The position numbers were made by a program, and so were the translations under genes. DNA of 11,289 bases from Actinomycetes bacterium (GTDB lineage: Bacteria > Actinomycetota > Actinomycetes > Mycobacteriales > Micromonosporaceae). The notes beneath the pieces are model-generated. The model was not told where the DNA came from, made no database searches, and saw only the letters and a list, made by a program, of their open reading frames with translations. The first letter of the stretch is position 1, and each line of letters starts with the position of its first letter. Below, piece by piece: positions 1-4,868 of the stretch. Location of the stretch: positions 1 through 11,289 of the forward strand of contig JAEZGP010000384.1 in NCBI GenBank assembly GCA_023437285.1, read 5' to 3'.

Positions 1-16
1 TCGTCGGCAGCGTCAT

Positions 17-319
17 ATGTTTATAACAGACAGCACCTGGCCCGCCCAGGTGCACCGCCTGCGCCCCGGCGACGACGCCTGGGCCACGATCGTCCCGCAG
101 TTGGCCGCCAAGCGCCTCAACGGCCCCGGCGGCGAGGAACTGGCCCGCCGCTGGGCTGACCCGGACGTGCTGGTCTGCCGCCTCACCCCGGACGGCGACC
201 CGATCGAGGCCGGCCCCACCCTGCCGGACGGTTCCCTGGCCGCCGAGGTCCCGCAGACCCCGGCGGTGCACCGCGTGCGCCGCCCTTTCCGCCTGCACCG
301 CGTGCGCGGCCGCCGCTAG
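17..319 (+). CDS. small hypothetical protein
   Basis: This 100-residue ORF runs from ATG to TAG. I do not recognise a named family. The N-terminal half looks like a folded domain (MFITDSTWPAQVHRLRPGDD, then an amphipathic stretch with ELARRWADPDVLVCRL). The last 20 residues are Arg-rich and basic (VHRVRRPFRLHRVRGRR). There is no signal peptide or membrane segment. The start codon lies in a short AT-rich patch (catATGtttataac) that contrasts with the rest of the gene. Only 16 bases precede it, so promoter and ribosome binding site cannot be judged, and a start further upstream outside the window is possible. The gene ends 5 bp from the end of the convergent phzF-like gene. Codon positions show the expected GC3 bias, which supports coding. 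The function is unknown. Confidence 0.6.
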   Translation: MFITDSTWPAQVHRLRPGDDAWATIVPQLAAKRLNGPGGEELARRWADPDVLVCRLTPDGDPIEAGPTLPDGSLAAEVPQTPAVHRVRRPFRLHRVRGRR

Positions 320-324
320 CGCGG

Positions 325-1209
325 TCAGCCGACGAAGGGTGGGACGGCGATCTCGCCCGTGGCGATCGGGACCACGCCGCCGGTGACGGTCGCGCCGAGG
401 GGCTTGCCGGAATCGGCGGTGACGGTGCACTCCAGTGTGGACGGGCGGTGCAGCTCCGCGCCCTGGCGCACCGTGTACGACGAGCGGCCCTCGCCGGTCA
501 GCAGGCCGGACGCGACCGCGTAGACGCCGAAGCCGAGCGCGGCCGAGCCCGTGGCCGGGTCCTCGGGGACGCCCGAGCCGGGTACGAACGCCCGCGCGTG
601 CGACACGTGCCGGGCGGCGTCCCAGGCGAACACCACCAGGTCGGTCACCCCGTGCCGGCGGGCGGCGTCGCTGTTGAGGCTCGCGCGGGCGACGGCGTCC
701 GGGCGTACGGACAAAAACGGCCACTCCAGACCGCAACCGGCGGCGCGCGGCGGCGGGCCGGCCAGGTCGTCGGCGGTCAGCCCGACGATCTCCAACAGCG
801 GGGCGGGGTCGAGTTCCGGGCCGAGGGTCGGCGTGCCGCCCGTGAGGGTCGCCCGCCCATCGGCGTACACCTGGATGGGCAGCAGTCCCGCGCCGCATTC
901 CTGGACCACCTCGGCGCCCGACGCGGGGTCGAGGCCCGCCCAGCCACGCCGCACCAGCGTGACCGCCGTGCCCACCGACGGGTGCCCGGCGAACGGCAGT
1001 TCCAGCTCCGGGGTGAAGATCCGCACCCGGTAGGTGGCACCGCCCGACGGCGGCAGCACGAACGCGGTTTCCGACAGGTGGAACTCCCGCGCCAGGGCCT
1101 GTAGCTGCCCCGTGCCCAACCCGTCGGCGCCGAACACCACAGCCAGCGGATTTCCGGTGAAGGGCCGGTCGGTGAAGACGTCGACGATCTCGTACGCCAA
1201 CTTGGTCAT
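325..1209 (-). CDS. PhzF-family isomerase/epimerase
   Basis: The 294-residue protein is a full-length member of the PhzF / diaminopimelate-epimerase-fold family, whose members are usually 260-300 residues. These enzymes catalyse cofactor-free proton shuttling (isomerisation or epimerisation) in the cytosol. Diagnostic motifs are VDVFTDRPFTGNPLAVV at about residues 9-25, HLSETAFV at 44-51 with Glu47 as the expected catalytic acid (Glu45 in PhzF), FAGHPSVG at 73-80 and EDPATGSAA at 216-224. The two lobes of the fold are therefore both present. The ATG at 1209 is chosen because AGGAG lies 5 nt upstream (1215-1219) and family similarity begins right after it. The frame stays open to 1686, but that part is antisense to the next gene. 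No phenazine genes are nearby, so this is probably a stand-alone metabolic enzyme of unknown substrate. Confidence 0.93.
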   Translation of the reverse strand: MTKLAYEIVDVFTDRPFTGNPLAVVFGADGLGTGQLQALAREFHLSETAFVLPPSGGATYRVRIFTPELELPFAGHPSVGTAVTLVRRGWAGLDPASGAEVVQECGAGLLPIQVYADGRATLTGGTPTLGPELDPAPLLEIVGLTADDLAGPPPRAAGCGLEWPFLSVRPDAVARASLNSDAARRHGVTDLVVFAWDAARHVSHARAFVPGSGVPEDPATGSAALGFGVYAVASGLLTGEGRSSYTVRQGAELHRPSTLECTVTADSGKPLGATVTGGVVPIATGEIAVPPFVG

Positions 1210-1214
1210 ACCCA

Positions 1215-1219
1215 CTCCT
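1215..1219 (-). promoter_or_regulatory. ribosome binding site of the phzF-like gene
   Basis: On the minus strand this reads AGGAG, 5 nt before the ATG at 1209. It decides the start codon against an in-frame GTG two codons upstream and against the long open extension that overlaps the divergent gene. Confidence 0.75.
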
Positions 1220-1229
1220 ACGCGGCCCT

Positions 1230-1238
1230 CTAGTCTAG
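1230..1238. promoter_or_regulatory. candidate bidirectional -10 element for the divergent pair
   Basis: The sequence CTAGTCTAG is a 9-bp near-palindrome. On the + strand TAGTCT (1231-1236) is a TANNNT box ending 6 nt before the GTG at 1243, the spacing typical of actinobacterial leaderless genes. On the - strand TAGACT (1232-1237) would start a transcript near 1225, giving phzF a leader of about 16 nt that just includes its AGGAG. No convincing -35 is visible in either direction. The box fit is seen in the sequence; the promoter function is inferred. Confidence 0.55.
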
Positions 1239-1242
1239 TGGC

Positions 1243-2496
1243 GTGACGACGGCGACCAGGGTCTACGTCGCCCGGCTCGCCGGCCTCAGCGTCTTCGACC
1301 CTAACGGAGACCAGGTGGGGCGGGTCCGCGACGCCGTGGCGCGCGTCCGCGACGGCGGGCTGCCGCCGCGTGTCGTCGGGCTGGTCGCCGAGATGCCGCT
1401 GCGGCGGCGCATCTTCCTGCCGATCGGCCGGGTCACCTCCGTGGACGCCGAGTCGGTCGTGCTCAGCACCGGGACGCTGAACCTGCGCCGGTTCGAAAAA
1501 CGCCCCGGCGAGCTGCTCGTCCTCGAGGACCTGCTCGACCGCAGGGTCACCATCACCGGTACGGGCGCCGCCGCCACGGTCGTGGACGTCGCCATGGAGT
1601 CCACCGGCCGGCTCGGCGACTGGGTGCTCACCCGGGTCGCCGTGCGGGAGTACACGGGGCGGCTGTCGCGGCGGGGCCACCTCCACCAGTTGGAGTGGGC
1701 GGAGGTCGCCGGCCTAGTCGGTGAGGCGGAGTCGCAGGGCACGGCGTCGCTGCTGGCCGTGCTCGACAACATGCGGCCGGCCGACATGGCGAACGTGTTG
1801 CAGGACCTCTCCGACGCGCGCCGCGTCGAGGTGGCCACCGCCCTCGACGACGAGCGGCTCGCCGACGTGCTCGAAGAGCTGCCCGAACACGACCAGGTCG
1901 AGATCATCGGGGCGCTGAGTCCGGAGCGGGCGGCCGACGTGCTCGAGGAGATGGACCCGGACGACGCCGCCGACCTGCTCGCCGAGCTGCCCAAGCCCGA
2001 CCAGGAAGCGCTGCTCGACCTCATGGAGCCCGACGAGTCGGCCCCGGTACGGGCACTGCTCGACTACGTACCCGGCACCGCAGGTTCGATCATGAACTCG
2101 GAGCCGGTGGTGCTGCCCCCCGACGCCACGGTCGCCGAGGCGCTGGCCCGGGTCCGCGAGCCGCAGCTGTCGCCCGCCCTGGCCGCCATGGTCTACGTCG
2201 CCCGGGCGCCGATGGCCACGCCGACCGGCCGCTACCTGGGCGTCGTGCACGTCCAGCGGCTGCTGCGCGAGCCGCCCGCCGCGCTGCTCGGCGGCGTCGT
2301 CGACAACGGCGTCGACCCGCTGACGACCGGTACCCGGCTCAACGAGATCACCCGGCGGATGGCGACCTACAACATGGTGGCCATGCCCGTCGTCGACGAC
2401 GACCGGCTGGTCGGCGCCGTGACCGTCGACGACGTGCTCGACCAGCTCCTGCCGCGCGACTGGCGCGACCGCGACCAGCAGGCCGGCCGTGACTGA
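1243..2496 (+). CDS. PRC-barrel / MgtE_N / CBS-pair soluble protein (MgtE regulatory-domain type)
   Basis: The 417-residue protein has three parts. Residues about 5-155 are beta-rich and look like PRC-barrel repeats (ARLAGLSVFDPNGDQVGRV; then DVAMESTGRLGDWVLTRV). Residues about 166-270 form the helical MgtE_N superhelix, with repeated patterns such as MRPADMANVLQDL, LADVLEELPEHD and AADVLEEMDPDDAADLL. Residues about 280-405 are a CBS pair (AGSIMNSEPVVLPPDATVAEAL; VAMPVVDDDRLVGAVTVDDVL). In MgtE Mg2+ channels the N and CBS domains are the cytosolic Mg2+ sensor; here the five-helix channel is absent. It is therefore probably a cytosolic Mg2+ or nucleotide sensor rather than a transporter. The GTG start is preferred because a TANNNT box ends 6 nt upstream, suggesting a leaderless mRNA. 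The last 8 bp overlap the DUF1003 gene, so the two are probably co-translated. It resembles mycobacterial Rv1232c. Confidence 0.88.
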   Translation: MTTATRVYVARLAGLSVFDPNGDQVGRVRDAVARVRDGGLPPRVVGLVAEMPLRRRIFLPIGRVTSVDAESVVLSTGTLNLRRFEKRPGELLVLEDLLDRRVTITGTGAAATVVDVAMESTGRLGDWVLTRVAVREYTGRLSRRGHLHQLEWAEVAGLVGEAESQGTASLLAVLDNMRPADMANVLQDLSDARRVEVATALDDERLADVLEELPEHDQVEIIGALSPERAADVLEEMDPDDAADLLAELPKPDQEALLDLMEPDESAPVRALLDYVPGTAGSIMNSEPVVLPPDATVAEALARVREPQLSPALAAMVYVARAPMATPTGRYLGVVHVQRLLREPPAALLGGVVDNGVDPLTTGTRLNEITRRMATYNMVAMPVVDDDRLVGAVTVDDVLDQLLPRDWRDRDQQAGRD

Positions 2497-3241
2497 GGCG
2501 CGCGGGGACGCCGAGGGCCGGCGGGAAGGCCGTCGCGGCGCGCGGACGCGGCGCGTCGAGCAGCCGATCCCGTGGCGGGAGCCGCGCGAGAACCGCACCA
2601 GCGTGCAGCGCGAGGTACGGCTCGACCAGCCGCGGCTGCGCCGGGGCCCGACACTGCCCCGCTTCGACCCGGAGGCGTTCGGCCGCTGGTCGGAGGGCAT
2701 CGCCCGGTTCATGGGGACGGCGAAGTTCCTCGTCTACATGACCGTCGTGATCATCGTGTGGTTCGGGTGGAACACCCTGGCACCCGCGACGTGGCGCTTC
2801 GACCCGTACACGTTCACGTTCTTGACCTTGATGTTGTCTTTGCAGGCGTCCTACGCGGCGCCGCTCATCCTGCTCGCGCAGAACCGGCAGGCCGACCGCG
2901 ACCGGCTGGCCGCCGAAGAGGACCGGCGGCGGGCGGCCATGCAGAAGGCCGACACCGAATACCTGGCGCGGGAGATCGCCGCGTTGCGCATCGCGCTCGG
3001 CGAGGTGGCCACCCGCGACTTCCTGCGCTCCGAACTCGCCCGGCTCACCGAGGAACTCGACGAATCGGCGCACCGGCGGCTCAAGACCGCCCGCAAGGAG
3101 CAGCAGCGACAGCTGCGCAGGGAGGCCCGCCGGACGGACGCCCTGGCCTTCGACGAGGACCCCGACGCGATCGAGGACGACGACGAGGACGAGGCGCGTC
3201 AGGAGCCGCGCGCCTCAAGGGGCAAGACGCGCGACTCCTGA
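2489..3241 (+). CDS. DUF1003 family membrane protein
   Basis: The 250-residue protein matches DUF1003. It has a basic N-terminal cytosolic part (residues 1-75), two transmembrane helices (about 79-97, LVYMTVVIIVWFGWNTL, and about 109-130) and the family hallmark stretch SLQASYAAPLILLAQNRQ followed by ADRDR at about 117-139. A helical, probably coiled-coil region (about 140-215) and a strongly acidic tail (DEDPDAIEDDDEDE, about 222-235) follow. The GTG start overlaps the end of the MgtE-like gene by 8 bp, so translation is probably coupled; no strong Shine-Dalgarno is seen. The biochemical role of DUF1003 is unknown. Pairing with a channel-less MgtE-like protein suggests a membrane anchor or partner for it, which is inference. 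It resembles mycobacterial Rv1231c. Confidence 0.88.
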   Translation: MTEARGDAEGRREGRRGARTRRVEQPIPWREPRENRTSVQREVRLDQPRLRRGPTLPRFDPEAFGRWSEGIARFMGTAKFLVYMTVVIIVWFGWNTLAPATWRFDPYTFTFLTLMLSLQASYAAPLILLAQNRQADRDRLAAEEDRRRAAMQKADTEYLAREIAALRIALGEVATRDFLRSELARLTEELDESAHRRLKTARKEQQRQLRREARRTDALAFDEDPDAIEDDDEDEARQEPRASRGKTRDS

Positions 3242-3312
3242 TTCGATGGTCGCACCGAGCGGCCGGGCGCGGGGCCGAACAAGGGCGAAAAGTCCGCCGG
3301 CCGTACCCCAAT

Positions 3313-3318
3313 TAGCAT
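3313..3318 (+). promoter_or_regulatory. candidate -10 box of a leaderless mrp transcript
   Basis: TAGCAT fits TANNNT and is followed by exactly 7 nt (GGGTGGC) before the ATG at 3326, so transcription would begin at or next to that codon. The alternative in-frame ATG at 3317 lies inside this box. No Shine-Dalgarno precedes either ATG, which favours the leaderless reading and the downstream start. No clear -35 is visible. Confidence 0.6.
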
Positions 3319-3325
3319 GGGTGGC

Positions 3326-4462
3326 ATGCCTGACCCGAGCACTGACGCCATCCGCACCGCCCTCGCCGCCGTTCACGACCCCGAGATCCGCCGGCCGATC
3401 ACCGATCTCGGCATGGTCAAGGACGTGCAAACCGGTCCGGACGGGGCGGTCCGCGTCGAGGTGCTGCTCACCGTGGCCGCCTGCCCGCTGAAGGACAAAC
3501 TGCGCGACGACGTGACATCGGCCGTACGCGCGGTGCCCGGCGTGACCAGCGTCACCGTGGAGTTCGGGGTCATGACCCCGCAGCAGCGCCAGGAGCTGCA
3601 AACATCCCTGCGCGGGCCGCGCGCGGCCGAGACGGTCATCCCGTTCGCCCAGCCGGGTTCGCGCACCCGGGTCTACGCGGTCGCCAGCGGCAAGGGCGGG
3701 GTCGGCAAGTCCAGCGTGACCGTCAACCTGGCCGCCGCGCTGGCCGCCCGGGGACTGTCGGTCGGCGTGGTCGACGCCGACATCTACGGCCACTCGGTAC
3801 CCCGGATGCTCGGCACCGACGACCGCCCCACGCAGGTCGAAGACATGATCATGCCGCCGCAGGCGCACGGCGTGAAGGTCATCTCGATCGGCATGTTCAC
3901 CAAGGGCAACGCCGCCGTCGTCTGGCGCGGGCCGATGCTGCACCGGGCCCTGGAACAGTTCCTCGCCGAGGTCTACTGGGGCGATCTTGACGTCCTCCTG
4001 CTCGACCTGCCGCCGGGCACCGGCGACGTGGCGATCTCCCTGGCCCAGCTGCTGCCCAGCGCCGAGATCCTCGTCGTGACCACCCCGCAGGCCGCGGCCG
4101 CCGAGGTCGCCGAGCGGGCCGGCGCCATCGCCCTGCAGACCCACCAGCGCCTCGTCGGCGTCGTGGAGAACATGTCCTGGCTGGAGCTGCCCACCGGCGA
4201 GCGGATGGAGGTGTTCGGCGCCGGCGGCGGCGCCGTCGTCGCCGGGTCGCTGAGCCGCCTCGTCGGCGCCGACGTGCCGCTGCTCGGCCAGATCCCGCTC
4301 GACACCCGCGTCCGCGAGGGCGGCGACGCCGGCACCCCGATCGTTCTCGCCGACCCCTCGTCGCCCGCCGCGCAGGCTCTGGCCGCCGTCGCCGACCGGC
4401 TAGCGGTCCGCCGCGAGAGCCTCGCCGGCCGTTCGCTCGGCCTGACCCCGGCCGGCCGATGA
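3326..4462 (+). CDS. mrp: Mrp/ApbC-type P-loop ATPase (putative Fe-S cluster carrier)
   Basis: The 378-residue protein has the standard Mrp layout. A MIP18/DUF59 domain covers about residues 6-85 (DPEIRRPITDLGMVKDV; AACPLKDKL with Cys53). A MinD/Mrp P-loop domain follows, with deviant Walker A GKGGVGKS at 122-129, the switch-like VVDADIYGHS at 148-157, DLPPGTGDVAIS at 227-238, and ENMS at 281-284. Characterised homologues bind ATP and transfer Fe-S clusters in the cytosol. The usual CxxC after ENMS is replaced by WLELPTGE, and Cys53 is the only cysteine I can find; the M. tuberculosis Mrp, from memory, also lacks CxxC. Cluster binding is therefore uncertain here. The start at 3326 is chosen over 3317 because of the leaderless promoter spacing. 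The stop codon overlaps the next start (ATGA), so the 74-residue protein is probably co-translated. Confidence 0.93.
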   Translation: MPDPSTDAIRTALAAVHDPEIRRPITDLGMVKDVQTGPDGAVRVEVLLTVAACPLKDKLRDDVTSAVRAVPGVTSVTVEFGVMTPQQRQELQTSLRGPRAAETVIPFAQPGSRTRVYAVASGKGGVGKSSVTVNLAAALAARGLSVGVVDADIYGHSVPRMLGTDDRPTQVEDMIMPPQAHGVKVISIGMFTKGNAAVVWRGPMLHRALEQFLAEVYWGDLDVLLLDLPPGTGDVAISLAQLLPSAEILVVTTPQAAAAEVAERAGAIALQTHQRLVGVVENMSWLELPTGERMEVFGAGGGAVVAGSLSRLVGADVPLLGQIPLDTRVREGGDAGTPIVLADPSSPAAQALAAVADRLAVRRESLAGRSLGLTPAGR

Positions 4463-4683
4463 ACACCCGCCGCCCGCTACCGGGCGACGAGTGGTTGGTG
4501 AGTCTGGCCATCCCCGTCGAGGCGCGCTCGCGCGGCGAGGCCGTCAAGGCCTTCTGGGAGTACGTGCACCAGCTCGGCCCCGAGGAGCTACCCGCGTTCG
4601 TCTCGCCGGCCCAGGATGAGCTGGACATGCGGGCCTACGTCCTGGACGAGCCGACCAACCTGGACCCCGAAGAGGACGACTGA
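4459..4683 (+). CDS. small conserved-looking protein co-translated with mrp
   Basis: This 74-residue protein begins at an ATG that overlaps the mrp stop codon (ATGA), a strong sign of coupled expression. It contains a compact alpha/beta-looking core (GDEWLVSLAIPVEARS, then an amphipathic helix GEAVKAFWEYVHQLG) and an acidic C-terminus (DEPTNLDPEEDD). The composition is acidic, unlike the Arg-rich antisense ORFs, which supports a real protein. No cysteines, membrane segment or known motif are present. I do not recognise a characterised family. Position suggests a role linked to Mrp, or simply use of the same transcript. It is the last gene of the + strand unit. Confidence 0.75.
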   Translation: MNTRRPLPGDEWLVSLAIPVEARSRGEAVKAFWEYVHQLGPEELPAFVSPAQDELDMRAYVLDEPTNLDPEEDD

Positions 4684-4868
4684 CCAGCTCGCGACCACTT
4701 CCCGGCGCACAGGTCGTCGCCCGACTCGGCGCCCCACTTCCAGTGATCTTGCCAGCGCCGGTCGCCGGTTACGGGGCGACGTAGTACAGGCATCGATAGA
4801 TCTTGGTACGAAACCCCACCGATAGGTAGGTTTTCGTACCAAGATCTGTCAGGCAGCACGCCGTCCTG
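4684..4868. other. intergenic gap between convergent units
   Basis: This 185-bp stretch holds no credible gene. Besides the large hairpin at 4795-4850 it contains a small GC stem at 4761-4780 (GTCGCC, 8-nt loop, GGCGAC) that could help end the + strand transcript. Neither hairpin is followed by a proper T-tract. Confidence 0.6.
4795..4850. repeat. long AT-rich inverted repeat; possible bidirectional terminator or miniature element
   Basis: The arms AGATCTTGGTACGAAA (4798-4813) and its exact complement (4832-4847) form 16 perfect pairs. Pairing continues inward with two mismatches (4814/4831 and 4817/4828) to a GATA loop at 4821-4824, and outward through a G-T pair to 4795/4850. The perfect arm is only 6/16 GC, far below its surroundings. 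A 6-bp direct repeat CAGGCA lies at 4787-4792 and again at 4850-4855. CGATAG occurs at both 4794-4799 and 4820-4825. Its place between two convergent units fits a bidirectional terminator. Low GC and the flanking repeat fit a small mobile element or a protein-binding site equally well. Confidence 0.7.

Noticed and set aside
1210..1686. N-terminal extension of the phzF-like gene by 159 residues
   Set aside because: The extension is antisense to the MgtE-like gene, has shadow composition, and the ATG at 1209 has a good AGGAG and the family's usual N-terminus.
1714..2712. 332-codon open frame on the - strand
   Set aside because: It is an antisense shadow of the MgtE-like and DUF1003 genes without recognisable motifs.
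4798..4847. Hairpin as a CRISPR unit, tRNA or riboswitch
   Set aside because: There is only one copy, no spacer array, no cloverleaf arms and no downstream gene in the right orientation for a riboswitch.
4635..4859. 74-codon frame on the - strand across the hairpin
   Set aside because: It spans the inverted repeat and the end of the 74-residue + strand gene, with no ribosome binding site or coding signal.
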